64,000 bases of DNA. It comes from Candidatus Aalborgicola danicus. Its GTDB lineage: Bacteria > Pseudomonadota > Gammaproteobacteria > Burkholderiales > Burkholderiaceae_C. The notes under the pieces are model-generated. The model was not told the origin of the DNA. It searched no databases and worked only from the letters and a program-made list of their open reading frames with translations. The DNA lies in NCBI GenBank assembly GCA_016703945.1, contig JADJBC010000041.1, positions 160,387 through 224,386 of the forward strand. The letters are read 5' to 3'. Both the position numbers and the translations under genes were made by a program. Below, piece by piece: positions 1 to 8,842 of the stretch; positions within the stretch are counted from its first letter, which is position 1, and each line of letters starts with the position of its first letter.

Positions 1-249
1 CATGTGGTTTGCGCCAGGATCACCAGTGATTTTCTGGCGTATTCACTCGCGCAGGGAAACGACCTGATAACGCCCCGACCGGAATACCGATTTGCCGGAC
101 TCAAACCTGGCGACCGTTGGTGCCTTTGCGCTGTGCGCTGGAAAGAGGCTGTTTTAGCGGGAGTTGCGCCACCGGTACATCTGGACGCAACCCATGCCAA
201 GGCACTGGAGACAGTGTCTCTGGAGCAACTGAAGCGACACGCGCTCTGA
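1..249 (+). CDS. DUF2237 family protein, C-terminal part (gene starts before the window)
   Basis: The reading frame is open from base 1 (His-Val-Val-Cys-Ala) to a TGA at 247-249, so the start lies upstream of the window. The visible 82 residues match what I remember of the DUF2237 family: a Cys after the V-V pair, the stretch GNDLITPRPEYRFAGLKPGD, then RWCLCAVRWKEA and a C-terminal ATHAKALE. The family is small (about 120 residues), soluble and of unknown function. A GTG at base 4 could be mistaken for a start, but the homologous region continues upstream of it. The gene is followed 17 bp later by a TIGR02450 gene in the same direction. Confidence 0.8.
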   Translation, partial: HVVCARITSDFLAYSLAQGNDLITPRPEYRFAGLKPGDRWCLCAVRWKEAVLAGVAPPVHLDATHAKALETVSLEQLKRHAL

Positions 250-266
250 ACTGAGGTGACAACGTT

Positions 267-509
267 ATGCCGCTCTTGCATCCCAAGAAACTGTTGCTGA
301 CCAAATGGACCGCCGTGAAGCCCATTGCCAAAAACAAGCATTTTCTTGTGTCGCGGGTGATAGGGCCCGTTCCACCAGAGCTGGCTATTGAATGGGTTGA
401 ATTGGAGGCGGTGTATTCAGGAACTGTGACGCGCATCCGCTGGCGGCAACTGCTGGATGAGACTCTTTGGTGCAGGGGTTGGCAGAGGGCAAGCGCCGTA
501 CAGCCTTAG
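267..509 (+). CDS. TIGR02450 family Trp-rich small protein
   Basis: An 80-residue protein. The N-terminal half, HPKKLLLTKWTAVKP followed by KNKHFLV, and the W-R-x-L...W-x-x-GW pattern near the C-terminus are typical of the TIGR02450 tryptophan-rich family, whose function is unknown. It has no signal peptide or membrane segment. The ATG at 267 is preceded by a GAGGTGA stretch that can serve as ribosome binding site. Its TAG stop (507-509) overlaps the gyrB stop codon on the other strand (506-508), so the two genes converge with no room for a terminator between them. Confidence 0.8.
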   Translation: MPLLHPKKLLLTKWTAVKPIAKNKHFLVSRVIGPVPPELAIEWVELEAVYSGTVTRIRWRQLLDETLWCRGWQRASAVQP

Positions 510-3133
510 ATGTCGATGTTGCCAGCACGCAAGGCGTTAGTTTCGATGAAGTCGCGTCTAGGCTCCACCTCGTCGCCCATAAGCATCGTGAACACGCGGT
601 CGGCTTCAATGGCGTCGTCAATCTGCACGCGTAGCAGGCGGCGCACGGTGGGGTCCATGGTGGTTTCCCACAGCTGGGCGGGGTTCATTTCACCCAGACC
701 TTTGTAGCGCTGGCGGCTGGTGGCGTTTTCAGCTTGGGCGATCAGCCACGCCATGGCTTCGCGGAAGTCGGAAACTTTTTCTTCCTTCTGGCGTTCCCCT
801 TCGCCACGCATGACGCGGGCGCCTTCGGCCAGCAAGCCTTTGAAGGTGTTGGCGGCTTCGGCCAACGCGGCGTAGTCGGCACCGTGCACAAAATCTTGTG
901 TCAGCACGCTGCTCTTGACGTTGCCGTGGTGGCGGCGGCTGATGCGCAGAATCGGTTTGTCGGTGCGCACGTCGAACTCACCAGCCACTTCGGCGTCGGG
1001 CAGGCGGGCCTGTAGCGCGGCGGCAGAGATTTTGGCGTCGGCAACCGTGTCCAGATTCAGCGCCACTCCGTCGGCCACACTGCGCAGTGCCTCCGCATCC
1101 ATGAAATTCTTCAGACGGGCAATGACCGCCTGGGCTACTTGGTGCTTGCGCGCCAGTGTCGACAGCGTGTCGCCGGAAATGGTGGTGCCCTTGCGAACTC
1201 CGTTCACATCTATTTCTGTGCCCCCGGTAAACACCGAGGCGTTGACCAACGCAATGCGCAGCAGGAAGTTGTCCAGGTCGCCTGCGCCTTGCAAATACAG
1301 CTCTTCCTTGCCGGCCTTGACCTTGTACAGCGGGGGCTGGGCGATGTAGATGTGGCCGCGCTCGACCAGCTCGGGCATCTGGCGGTAGAAGAAGGTCAAG
1401 AGCAGCGTGCGGATATGGGCGCCGTCGACGTCGGCGTCGGTCATGATGATGATGCGGTGGTATCGCAGCTTGGCGACGTTGAAGTCGTCGTTGCCGGTGG
1501 TGCCACCGGCCTTGCCGATGCCGGTGCCTAAAGCGGTAATCAAGGTCAAAATTTCGTTGCTGGTCAGCAGCTTTTCATAGCGCGCTTTTTCCACATTCAA
1601 AATCTTGCCCCGCAAGGGCAGAATCGCCTGGAACTTGCGGTCACGGCCCTGTTTGGCAGAGCCACCGGCGGAGTCGCCCTCGACGATGTAGATTTCGCAC
1701 ATCGCCGGGTCTTTTTCCTGGCAGTCGGCCAGTTTTCCAGGCAGGCCCATGCCGTCGAGCACGCCCTTGCGGCGCGTCATGTCACGGGCCTTGCGTGCGG
1801 CTTCGCGGGCGCGGGCCGCTTCAATGATCTTGCCGACGATGATTTTGGCGTCTGCGGGGCGCTCTTGCAAGTAGTCGGCCAGCAGCTTGCTGACGATGTC
1901 CTCCACGGGGCCGCGCACTTCGCTGGAGACCAGCTTATCCTTGGTCTGGCTGCTGAATTTGGGCTCTGGCACTTTGACGCTTAACACGCAGGTCAGGCCT
2001 TCGCGCATGTCATCGCCGGTCACTTCGACCTTGGCCTTCTTGGCCAGTTCGGATTCGTCGATGTATTTGTTGATGACGCGGGTCATGGCCGCGCGCAGGC
2101 CGGTCAAGTGGGTGCCGCCGTCGCGTTGGGGGATGTTGTTGGTGAAACACAGGACCTGCTCGTTGTAGCCGCTGTTCCACTGCATGGCCACTTCGACGCC
2201 GATGTTGGTCTGCTGGTCGCTCTGACGGTCGCCCATGGCGTGGAAGATGTTGGGGTTCAACACCGTCTTGCCTTTGTTGATGAAGTTCACAAAGCCTTTG
2301 ACGCCACCGGCGCCGGAGAAGTCGTCTTCTTTGCCGCTGCGCTCGTCTTTGAGGCGAATCTTGACGCCATTGTTCAGGAAGCTGAGTTCGCGCAGGCGCT
2401 TGCTCAGGATTTCGTAATGAAAGTCAGAGTTGGTTTGGAAGATGTCCAGGTCGGGCAGGAAGTGCACTTCGGTGCCGCGCTTTTCGGTTTCGCCAATCAC
2501 CTTCATCGGCGAGACTTCGACGCCATTCACGGTCTCGATCAGTCGGTTCTGCACGAAGCCCTTGCTGAACTCCATCACATGGACCTTGCCGTCGCGGCGG
2601 ATGGTCAGACGCAGCATTTTGGACAGCGCGTTCACACAAGAAACGCCCACACCGTGCAGGCCACCCGAGACCTTGTAGCTGTTCTGGTTGAACTTGCCAC
2701 CGGCGTGCAATTCGGTCAGCGCGATTTCGGCCGCCGAGCGCTTGGGCTCGTGCTTGTCATCCATCTTCACCCCGGTGGGAATGCCGCGACCGTTGTCGAC
2801 GACGCTGATGGAGTTGTCGGAGTGGATGGTGACCAGAATGTCATCGCAATGGCCGGCCAGCGATTCGTCGATGGAGTTGTCCACGACTTCGAACACCAGA
2901 TGGTGCAGACCGGTGCCGTCGGACGTGTCGCCGATGTACATGCCGGGGCGCTTGCGCACGGCCTCCAGGCCTTCCAGGATCTGGATGGAGCCTTCGCCAT
3001 AGGCCTCGGTTGCACCGGCCTGGTTGGTGTCAATGGTGGGCTGGAAGTTGGAGCTGTCCGATCCGCCCTCGCCCGTGTGCACGTGCGCGTCATTGTTTTC
3101 GGGGGTGCTGTCGGGCTTGTTTTCTTCGGTCAT
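506..3133 (-). CDS. gyrB: DNA gyrase subunit B
   Basis: GyrB is the ATPase and TOPRIM subunit of gyrase; with GyrA it introduces negative supercoils. The 875-residue protein starts with about 45 acidic, low-complexity residues before the GHKL ATPase domain (EVVDNSIDE near 82-90, GGLHGVGV near 157-164). The transducer follows, and then the TOPRIM domain with EGDSAGG near 485-491 and DADVDG near 566. The C-terminus ends in the usual R-RDFIETNA region. It is longer than the E. coli protein (804), partly through the N-terminal tail. It is the third gene of the leftward dnaA-dnaN-gyrB block, 84 bp after dnaN. The ATG at 3133 fits a Met-Thr-Glu-Glu start, with AGAAAG/AGTTAG-like sequence upstream rather than a strong Shine-Dalgarno. 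Confidence 0.98.
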   Translation of the reverse strand: MTEENKPDSTPENNDAHVHTGEGGSDSSNFQPTIDTNQAGATEAYGEGSIQILEGLEAVRKRPGMYIGDTSDGTGLHHLVFEVVDNSIDESLAGHCDDILVTIHSDNSISVVDNGRGIPTGVKMDDKHEPKRSAAEIALTELHAGGKFNQNSYKVSGGLHGVGVSCVNALSKMLRLTIRRDGKVHVMEFSKGFVQNRLIETVNGVEVSPMKVIGETEKRGTEVHFLPDLDIFQTNSDFHYEILSKRLRELSFLNNGVKIRLKDERSGKEDDFSGAGGVKGFVNFINKGKTVLNPNIFHAMGDRQSDQQTNIGVEVAMQWNSGYNEQVLCFTNNIPQRDGGTHLTGLRAAMTRVINKYIDESELAKKAKVEVTGDDMREGLTCVLSVKVPEPKFSSQTKDKLVSSEVRGPVEDIVSKLLADYLQERPADAKIIVGKIIEAARAREAARKARDMTRRKGVLDGMGLPGKLADCQEKDPAMCEIYIVEGDSAGGSAKQGRDRKFQAILPLRGKILNVEKARYEKLLTSNEILTLITALGTGIGKAGGTTGNDDFNVAKLRYHRIIIMTDADVDGAHIRTLLLTFFYRQMPELVERGHIYIAQPPLYKVKAGKEELYLQGAGDLDNFLLRIALVNASVFTGGTEIDVNGVRKGTTISGDTLSTLARKHQVAQAVIARLKNFMDAEALRSVADGVALNLDTVADAKISAAALQARLPDAEVAGEFDVRTDKPILRISRRHHGNVKSSVLTQDFVHGADYAALAEAANTFKGLLAEGARVMRGEGERQKEEKVSDFREAMAWLIAQAENATSRQRYKGLGEMNPAQLWETTMDPTVRRLLRVQIDDAIEADRVFTMLMGDEVEPRRDFIETNALRAGNIDI

Positions 3134-3162
3134 GGCTAACTTTCTCTCGATACTCTAATGAC

Positions 3163-3188
3163 CAAACCCCCGGGAGGCCGGGGGTTTG
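3163..3188. terminator. GC-rich hairpin between dnaN and gyrB
   Basis: A perfect 11-bp inverted repeat (CAAACCCCCGG / CCGGGGGTTTG) with a GAGG loop lies in the 84-bp gap between the dnaN stop and the gyrB start. No T-run follows on the minus strand, so it is more likely an mRNA-stabilising or partial attenuating stem than a full terminator. Confidence 0.55.
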
Positions 3189-3217
3189 CGCCGTATGGCG
3201 CTACATTTTCAGTAGCA

Positions 3218-4324
3218 TTAAATTCTCATCGGCATTACCACGTATTTGAACGTGGCGTTGTCCGGAATGGTGAACAGCGCCGAGCTGTTGCCATCGGACA
3301 GTTCCAGCTTGACCATGTCCTGGCTCATATTGGCCAGCGCATCGATCAGGTAGGTCACGTTGAAACCAATCTCGATGCTGTCGCCGCCGTAGTCGATGTC
3401 CAGTTCGTCCACGGCTTCTTCCTGCTCGGCATTGTTGGACGCCACGCGCAGGCTACCGGGGTCGATGTTCAGGCGCACGCCCTTGAACTTGTCACTGGTC
3501 AGAATCGCAGTGCGCTGCAGCGTGGCCAGCAGGGCGGTGCGACCCAGCGTGATGCTGTTCTTGTGGTTCTTGGGAATGACTCGGTTGTAGTCGGGGAACT
3601 TGCCCTCGACCAGCTTGGTCACGAACTCCATGCCGTCGAACACGAACTTGGCCTGGTTGTTGGCGAACTGCATCTCGATGGCGCCTTCGGCGTCGGACAA
3701 CAGGCGCTGCAACTCCACTACGGTCTTGCGCGGCAGGATCACTTCTTGTTTCGGCACTTCCACGTCCAGCGTGGCGGAGGCAAAGGCCAGGCGGTGGCCA
3801 TCGGTGGCAACCAGGCTGAGCGTCTTGCCTTCGGCAACAAACAGGATGCCGTTAAGGTAGTAGCGAATGTCATGCACGGCCATTGCAAACGACACCTGGC
3901 TCAGCAGGCTCTTCAGTGTCTTTTGCGGCACGCTGAACACAGGGCCGAAGTTGGCCGATTCCTGCACCAGCGGAAAGTCTTCAGCGGCCATGGTTTGCAG
4001 CGTGAACTTGCTTTTGCCGCCCTTGAGAATGATTTTGCTCTGACTGGATTCCAGCGACACGGTCTGGTCGGCTGGCATGGTGCGCAGAATGTCGATGAGT
4101 TTGCGCGCGCCAATGGTGGTGGTGAAGTTGCCGGTATCACCACCCAGTTCGGCGGTGGTGCGGATCTGGATTTCGAGGTCGCTGGTGGTGACCTGTAATG
4201 AAGTGCCGGTTTTGCGGATCAACACATTGGCGAGTATGGGCAAGGTGTGTCGGCGTTCTACAATTCCGGCGACGGACTGTAGTACCGAGAGGACTTTGTC
4301 CTGCGTTGCCTTCAAAACGATCAT
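3218..4324 (-). CDS. dnaN: DNA polymerase III beta subunit (sliding clamp)
   Basis: The clamp that tethers DNA polymerase III to DNA. The 368-residue protein begins MIVLKATQDKVLSVLQSVAG and ends in PMRI, matching the usual M-P-M-R-I/L C-terminus and family length. The frame is open further upstream to 4393, but the start at 4324 matches the conserved N-terminus and has an AGAGG ribosome binding site a few bases upstream. It lies 122 bp after dnaA and 84 bp before gyrB in the same direction, which is the standard order. Confidence 0.97.
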   Translation of the reverse strand: MIVLKATQDKVLSVLQSVAGIVERRHTLPILANVLIRKTGTSLQVTTSDLEIQIRTTAELGGDTGNFTTTIGARKLIDILRTMPADQTVSLESSQSKIILKGGKSKFTLQTMAAEDFPLVQESANFGPVFSVPQKTLKSLLSQVSFAMAVHDIRYYLNGILFVAEGKTLSLVATDGHRLAFASATLDVEVPKQEVILPRKTVVELQRLLSDAEGAIEMQFANNQAKFVFDGMEFVTKLVEGKFPDYNRVIPKNHKNSITLGRTALLATLQRTAILTSDKFKGVRLNIDPGSLRVASNNAEQEEAVDELDIDYGGDSIEIGFNVTYLIDALANMSQDMVKLELSDGNSSALFTIPDNATFKYVVMPMRI

Positions 4325-4446
4325 GTCAACCTCTTCTTTAATATCTGTTGTCGCAACTCTTTGCGCCACGTACCCGGTTTTTCCAGAAACCATCCATTTT
4401 CCCAGTTTTGTGCGCTACTTTCGGTCGGCTGGTGTTTTATTCGTGT

Positions 4447-5859
4447 TCAACCTTTAAGCGTTTGTTCCAACACATGCAGTTGCTGGTTCAGTTCGGTCAT
4501 CTGCTGGCGCTCGCCATTGATTTTGCGCACGGCGTGTAACACTGTCGTGTGGTCGCGCCCGCCAAACAATTCTCCGATTTCGGGAAGACTTTTTTGTGTC
4601 AATTCCTTGGCCAGGTACATGGCAATCTGGCGCGGGCGGGCGATGCTGGCCGGGCGCTTTTTGGAGTACATGTCGGCGACCTTGATCTTGTAGTAGTCGG
4701 CCACCGTTTTCTGAATGTTTTCCACCGAAATTTGCCGGTTTTGGATGGACAGCAGGTCGCGCAGGGCTTCACGGGCCAACTGGATGGAAATTTCCTTCTG
4801 ATTGAAGCGTGAATAGGCCAGAATTTTTCGCAACGCACCTTCGAGTTCACGCACGTTGGACCGAACGTTCTTTGCTACAAAAAAGGCTACCTCTTCGGGC
4901 ATTTCCGTGCCTTCAACGCGGGCTTTATTGATGAGGATCGCCACCCGCATTTCCAGTTCAGGCGGTTCAATTGCAACCGTCAGGCCGGAGTCGAAGCGGG
5001 ACACCAGACGTTCGTGGATGTCGGTCAAACCTTTGGGGTAGGTGTCGCTGGTCATCACGATGTGTGATTTCTTGGCCAGCAAGGCTTCAAAGGCGTTGAA
5101 GAACTCTTCTTGGGTGCGGTCTTTGTTGGCAAAGAACTGCACATCGTCAATCAACAGCAAATCCAAAGAGTGATAACGCTCCTTGAATTCGTCAAAAGTC
5201 TTACGCTGGTAGGCTTTAACCACATCCGATACAAATTGCTCCGCGTGGATGTAGAGAACTTTGGATCCGGGCTTGTCCGCCAATAGCCGGTTTCCAACAG
5301 CGTGCATCAAGTGGGTCTTGCCCAAGCCGACGCCGCCGTAGATGAACAAGGGGTTGTACAAATGACCTGGAATGGTCGCTACATGCATGGCGGCGGCACG
5401 GGCCATGCGATTGGCAGTTCCTTCCACCAGGTTTTCAAACGTCAAGCTGCTGTTGAGCCGGTTCTTGGGAAGGCCGGATGGCGTCGGTTCCCCCGCTGCC
5501 ACACTTTCCTCCGCTGAAACCATTTCGACGATTGGAGAGATAACCACTTTCCGGACAATGGTTTCCCGGGGAGTGATCGCTAACTCAATCTGAACCGGTT
5601 GCCCATACATTTTTTCAAGCATCTGCGCAATGCGCCCGCTGTATTGCGCCCGAACCCAGTCCAGTTTGAAGCGGTTCGCGATATAAATGGTGACCTTGGA
5701 AAAATCTTCCTCCACTTGTGCAATGAGAGGCTTGATCCAGGTGTTGAACTGCTGTTCAGGAAGTTCCTGGGCAAGTTGGTCAACACAGCTCTGCCACAGA
5801 CTTTGGCCTATATCGAGCCCGGTAGAAGGGGTTGGGTTAGATGGGTGTCCCTCGGTCAT
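4447..5859 (-). CDS. dnaA: Chromosomal replication initiator protein DnaA
   Basis: DnaA is the AAA+ initiator that binds DnaA boxes and opens the origin. The 470-residue protein has domain I (DIGQSLWQSCVDQL...FNTWI), a linker, a Walker A GVGLGKTH, a Walker B LLLIDDVQF, and the domain IV DNA-binding signature GRDHTTVLHAVRKI near the C-terminus. Its length is typical for betaproteobacteria. It is transcribed leftward away from the candidate origin at 5860-6111, where a near-consensus DnaA box lies 16 bp upstream of the start, which suggests autoregulation. Confidence 0.98.
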   Translation of the reverse strand: MTEGHPSNPTPSTGLDIGQSLWQSCVDQLAQELPEQQFNTWIKPLIAQVEEDFSKVTIYIANRFKLDWVRAQYSGRIAQMLEKMYGQPVQIELAITPRETIVRKVVISPIVEMVSAEESVAAGEPTPSGLPKNRLNSSLTFENLVEGTANRMARAAAMHVATIPGHLYNPLFIYGGVGLGKTHLMHAVGNRLLADKPGSKVLYIHAEQFVSDVVKAYQRKTFDEFKERYHSLDLLLIDDVQFFANKDRTQEEFFNAFEALLAKKSHIVMTSDTYPKGLTDIHERLVSRFDSGLTVAIEPPELEMRVAILINKARVEGTEMPEEVAFFVAKNVRSNVRELEGALRKILAYSRFNQKEISIQLAREALRDLLSIQNRQISVENIQKTVADYYKIKVADMYSKKRPASIARPRQIAMYLAKELTQKSLPEIGELFGGRDHTTVLHAVRKINGERQQMTELNQQLHVLEQTLKG

Positions 5860-5874
5860 TATTCTTTTCAGCTT

Positions 5875-5883
5875 CTGTGGATA
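5875..5883 (-). promoter_or_regulatory. DnaA box, one mismatch
   Basis: Reads CTATCCACA on the minus strand, one mismatch from TTATCCACA. It lies 16 bp upstream of the dnaA start. Confidence 0.6.
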
Positions 5884-5924
5884 GTTATGGTTTGCTGCAC
5901 ATTGAATTGTAATTTATCAAAACC

Positions 5925-5933
5925 TTATCCACA
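5925..5933 (+). promoter_or_regulatory. DnaA box, consensus
   Basis: Exact TTATCCACA next to the AT-rich part of the dnaA-rpmH gap. Confidence 0.75.
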
Positions 5934-5988
5934 ATTTTGCAGTGCAGCAGCAACCTACAGTGCTACGGCGCGTTCCAGATGTAAGGCC

Positions 5989-6017
5989 TTGCCCTGCCTG
6001 AGAAAATTTGCCATAAT
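5989..6017 (+). promoter_or_regulatory. Probable rpmH promoter
   Basis: TTGCCC, a 17-bp spacer and CATAAT form a good sigma70-type promoter about 95 bp upstream of the rpmH start. Confidence 0.5.
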
Positions 6018-6111
6018 CGACGGTTCCCCTGATTGTGTTCAGGGCGATTTGACCGAGAACCGCCGTTTTAAATGGTAGTGTTCCGAAACTGAGCCTGTTA
6101 GGAATTCCAAA

Positions 6112-6246
6112 ATGAAACGCACTTACCAACCCTCCAAAATCCGTCGTGCCCGCACCCACGGCTTTCTTGTTCGTATGAAAACCCGTGGTGGCCGCGCGGT
6201 CATCAATGCGCGTCGCGCCAAAGGCCGCAAGCGCCTGGCCGTCTAG
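6112..6246 (+). CDS. rpmH: 50S ribosomal protein L34
   Basis: This 44-residue, highly basic protein (MKRTYQPSKIRRARTHGFLV..., ending KGRKRLAV) has the length and sequence of bacterial L34, a small component of the large ribosomal subunit. An AGGAA ribosome binding site precedes the ATG. It opens the rightward rpmH-rnpA-yidD-yidC-mnmE series, and its promoter lies in the oriC gap. Confidence 0.98.
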   Translation: MKRTYQPSKIRRARTHGFLVRMKTRGGRAVINARRAKGRKRLAV

Positions 6247-6320
6247 CCGCTGGTTGCGGGTGTATTCCTGCACATGCGCCTCGCGGTTTTGCCGGCGTGC
6301 GGTTTTGGTAAAGAGCCAAC

Positions 6321-6719
6321 GTGCAGCGATTGAAATCTAGGCCCCAGTTTCAGGCAGTCCTGGCTGGGAGTACTGTAGCTCGGACCGCGCACTTTGCCAT
6401 GCATTGCTGCCCTCTTGAGTTGCCGCAGCCTCTTAGTCATAGCCCGGCTTTGTTTGCCGTGAACGCGGTATGGTTCGGTGCTATGGTTCCTAAGCGTTGG
6501 GCAAAACGGGCTGTGACCCGAAACACCATCAAACGTCAGATTTACAGCGTCAGTGTTGATTTTGAGTCCGTGTTATCCACACGGGCGCATGTGGTCCGAT
6601 TGCGTGCCGGGTTTGATCGGGTGCAGTTTCCAAGCGCGACGTCCGATGCGCTCAAAGCGGCCGTTCGTGCTGAATTACGGCTGCTGTTTTCGCGGGTTCA
6701 AGAGGCTGTTGCCAAATGA
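6321..6719 (+). CDS. rnpA: Ribonuclease P protein component
   Basis: RnpA is the protein cofactor of RNase P and helps the catalytic RNA process tRNA 5' ends. The 132-residue protein begins at a GTG (6321) and contains the RNR signature near residues 60-71 (KRWAKRAVTRNTIKRQIY). The start follows rpmH by 74 bp. The stop overlaps the yidD start (ATGA at 6716-6719), implying coupled translation. The gene also carries an exact DnaA box at 6573-6581. Confidence 0.95.
   Translation: MQRLKSRPQFQAVLAGSTVARTAHFAMHCCPLELPQPLSHSPALFAVNAVWFGAMVPKRWAKRAVTRNTIKRQIYSVSVDFESVLSTRAHVVRLRAGFDRVQFPSATSDALKAAVRAELRLLFSRVQEAVAK
6573..6581 (+). promoter_or_regulatory. DnaA box inside rnpA
   Basis: Exact TTATCCACA within the rnpA coding sequence, about 640 bp from the box in the oriC gap. 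It may be part of an extended DnaA-binding region or chance. Confidence 0.4.
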
Positions 6720-6991
6720 TGCGTGTCGCCCTTATGCAAGTTGTCAAAGCATACCGGATGTTTTTGAGCCCGTGGTTGGGGTCGTCTTGTCGCTTTGAAC
6801 CCACTTGTTCCCTGTATGCTCTCACGGCCTTGGAGTCGCATGGTGCGGCGGCCGGTAGTTACCTTGCTGCTACTCGAATCGCGCGTTGTCACCCTTGGTG
6901 TGCGGGAGGTCTTGATCCTGTGCCCAGTGAAGCTCCCAGGTTGTTTGCCTGGCTGACCCCCTCTTCCCATTCTGAAAAGAAACGCTCATGA
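6716..6991 (+). CDS. yidD: Membrane protein insertion efficiency factor YidD
   Basis: YidD is a small inner-membrane-associated protein that assists YidC-dependent insertion. The 91-residue product has the family hallmarks SCRFEPTCSLYALTAL near 23-38 and RCHPWCAGGLDPVP near 56-70, with the conserved Cys and Pro residues. It overlaps rnpA by 4 bp at its start and yidC by 4 bp at its end, so rnpA-yidD-yidC are translationally coupled. Confidence 0.97.
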   Translation: MMRVALMQVVKAYRMFLSPWLGSSCRFEPTCSLYALTALESHGAAAGSYLAATRIARCHPWCAGGLDPVPSEAPRLFAWLTPSSHSEKKRS

Positions 6992-8721
6992 ACGATATTC
7001 GCCGCACCATTTTGTGGGTGATTTTTGGCTTCTCCATGGTTCTGTTGTGGGATCAGTGGCAGATACACAACGGTAAGAAAGCGACTTTTTTCCCAGCTCC
7101 GGCTCAGCAGGTTGCAGTTGCCACCAATGGTACGACCGGTTCTGTTCCAAGTGTGAATTCAGCGGGTGTGCCCAGCAGCGCGGGGTCGGCGCCCCTTGTG
7201 TCCGTAGCGCCTGCTACCACCGGGTCGGCGTTGGTGAACCCGTCCGTGCCCAAAGAACGTTTTGAGGTTACCACCGATGTGTTGAAACTGACCTTTGAGT
7301 CCGAAGGTGGTTCTTTGGTTCGTACCGAGTTTCTTAAGCACACCGACATGAGCGACAAGAGCAAGAATTTTGTACTGCTCGATGACAACAAGGAGCGTGT
7401 TTATTTGGCGCAGTCCGGCGTGATCGGTGGCGGCGCTGCTGGCAGCCTTCCGACCCACAAGACCCCCATGACCATGAGTGGCGCTCGAACGCTCAAAGAC
7501 GGCGATGACGAATTGGTAGTCAAGTTCACTTCGGGAGAGGTGGGCGGCATCAAGTTGGTCAAGACCTACACCCTGCGCCGCGGTGCTTACGATATGGCGG
7601 TCAAACACGAACTGACCAATGTGTCCAATGCGCCGCTGTCACCGCAGCTCTATCTGCAACTGGTTCGCGACGGCAGCAAACCGCCAGGCGAGTCGTCTTT
7701 CTATTCCACTTTCACCGGACCAGCGGTTTATACGACGGCCAAAAAATACCAAAAGGTGGAGTTCGACGAGATCAAGAAAAAGAAGGCCGACTACGAAAAG
7801 CAGGCAACGGATGGTTATGTGGCGATGGTCCAGCATTACTTCGCCAGCGCGTGGATGCTGCCCGATGGTATGGCGCGCACGATTTCTGTCGATGGTGTGG
7901 ACATTGGCTCCTCAGTTGCCGATTGCTGTTACCGTGCCACGATGATCACGGCCCCCGAGACAATTGCCCCGGACACCACCAAAGTTATCGAGACCAAGTT
8001 TTTTGCCGGCCCACAACAGGAAACTACGCTGGAAAAACTGGCACCTGGCCTGGAATTGGTTAAGGACTACGGTTGGCTTACCATTTTGGCCAAACCCCTT
8101 TATTGGCTGCTCGACAAGTTGCACGGCTTCATCCTGAATTGGGGGTGGTCCATCGTCGCCCTGGTGGTATTGCTGAAGATCGCCTTCTACTGGCTCAATG
8201 CCAAAGCGTATGCAAGCATGGCCAAGATGAAGGCGGTAAACCCCAAGATCATGGAGATGCGCGAGCGCCTGAAGGACAACCCGCAACAGATGCAGCAGGA
8301 GATGATGCGGATTTACCGTGAGGAGAAAGTCAACCCCATGGGAGGCTGCTTCCCCATCATGGTCCAAATTCCCGTATTCATTGCGCTTTACTGGGTTCTG
8401 TTGTCCAGCGTGGAGATGCGCAACGCGCCGTGGATTCTGTGGATCAAGGATTTGTCGTCGCCTGATCCCTACTACATCCTGCCCCTGGTCATGACGTTGA
8501 CGACTTTGCTGCAAACCGCGTTGAACCCCACGCCGCCGGACCCGATGCAAGCCAAGATGATGTGGTTTATGCCACTGATCTTCAGCGTGATGTTCTTCTT
8601 CTTCCCGGCCGGTCTGGTGTTGTATTGGATTACCAACAACATATTGTCCATTGCCCAGCAGTGGATCATCAATACCCGTATGGGTGTGCCGCCGCAGTTT
8701 AATCTGCCGAAGTTCAAGTAA
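6988..8721 (+). CDS. yidC: Membrane protein insertase YidC
   Basis: YidC inserts and folds inner-membrane proteins, alone or with SecYEG. The 577-residue protein has an N-terminal membrane segment (ILWVIFGFSMVLLWDQW), a large periplasmic domain (about 60-350) and a C-terminal insertase core of about five membrane segments, including GGCFPIMVQIPVFIALYWVL and FFFFPAGLVLYWITNNILS. This is the Gram-negative (long) form. The start overlaps the yidD stop (ATGA). Confidence 0.97.
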   Translation: MNDIRRTILWVIFGFSMVLLWDQWQIHNGKKATFFPAPAQQVAVATNGTTGSVPSVNSAGVPSSAGSAPLVSVAPATTGSALVNPSVPKERFEVTTDVLKLTFESEGGSLVRTEFLKHTDMSDKSKNFVLLDDNKERVYLAQSGVIGGGAAGSLPTHKTPMTMSGARTLKDGDDELVVKFTSGEVGGIKLVKTYTLRRGAYDMAVKHELTNVSNAPLSPQLYLQLVRDGSKPPGESSFYSTFTGPAVYTTAKKYQKVEFDEIKKKKADYEKQATDGYVAMVQHYFASAWMLPDGMARTISVDGVDIGSSVADCCYRATMITAPETIAPDTTKVIETKFFAGPQQETTLEKLAPGLELVKDYGWLTILAKPLYWLLDKLHGFILNWGWSIVALVVLLKIAFYWLNAKAYASMAKMKAVNPKIMEMRERLKDNPQQMQQEMMRIYREEKVNPMGGCFPIMVQIPVFIALYWVLLSSVEMRNAPWILWIKDLSSPDPYYILPLVMTLTTLLQTALNPTPPDPMQAKMMWFMPLIFSVMFFFFPAGLVLYWITNNILSIAQQWIINTRMGVPPQFNLPKFK

Positions 8722-8737
8722 CCCCAGAGTTTGGTAA

Positions 8738-8773
8738 CCCCCTGAAGCGCCTGCGGAGCCTCCCCCCAGGGGG
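8738..8773. repeat. GC-rich extragenic stem after yidC
   Basis: CCCCCTG (8738-8744) pairs with CAGGGGG (8767-8773) around a GC-rich loop that itself contains GCGCCTGCGG. It lies in the 121-bp gap between yidC and mnmE. A related GC-rich block with CCCCCCGAGGGGG is at 31684-31752. Such blocks are common between genes in Comamonadaceae (from memory) and may work as terminators or REP-like elements. Confidence 0.45.
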
Positions 8774-8842
8774 CGATGCCAGTGGCCCGGCAGAGCCGGT
8801 TCCACGGTATCCCTGGCAAGACAACCCTTTCCTCCGTCTCTT

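Larger units (their letters stand above)
5860..6111. other. Candidate oriC (dnaA-rpmH intergenic region)
   Basis: This 252-bp gap separates the divergent dnaA and rpmH genes, the usual place of oriC in betaproteobacteria. It contains an exact DnaA box TTATCCACA at 5925-5933, a one-mismatch box on the other strand at 5875-5883, and an AT-rich stretch around 5884-5940 (including TTATCAAAA at 5914). It also carries the rpmH promoter. No further clear boxes were seen, so the origin is compact or extends into the flanking genes; another exact box lies in rnpA at 6573. Confidence 0.7.

Noticed and set aside
2108..3139. Long open frame (343 codons) opposite gyrB, and similar ones opposite dnaN (3158-4198), parB (37970-39118), the EAL gene (21973-22665) and the J-domain gene (50828-51511)
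   Set aside because: They are antisense shadows of strongly biased high-GC genes, with no family match, no ribosome binding site and no conserved-looking protein.
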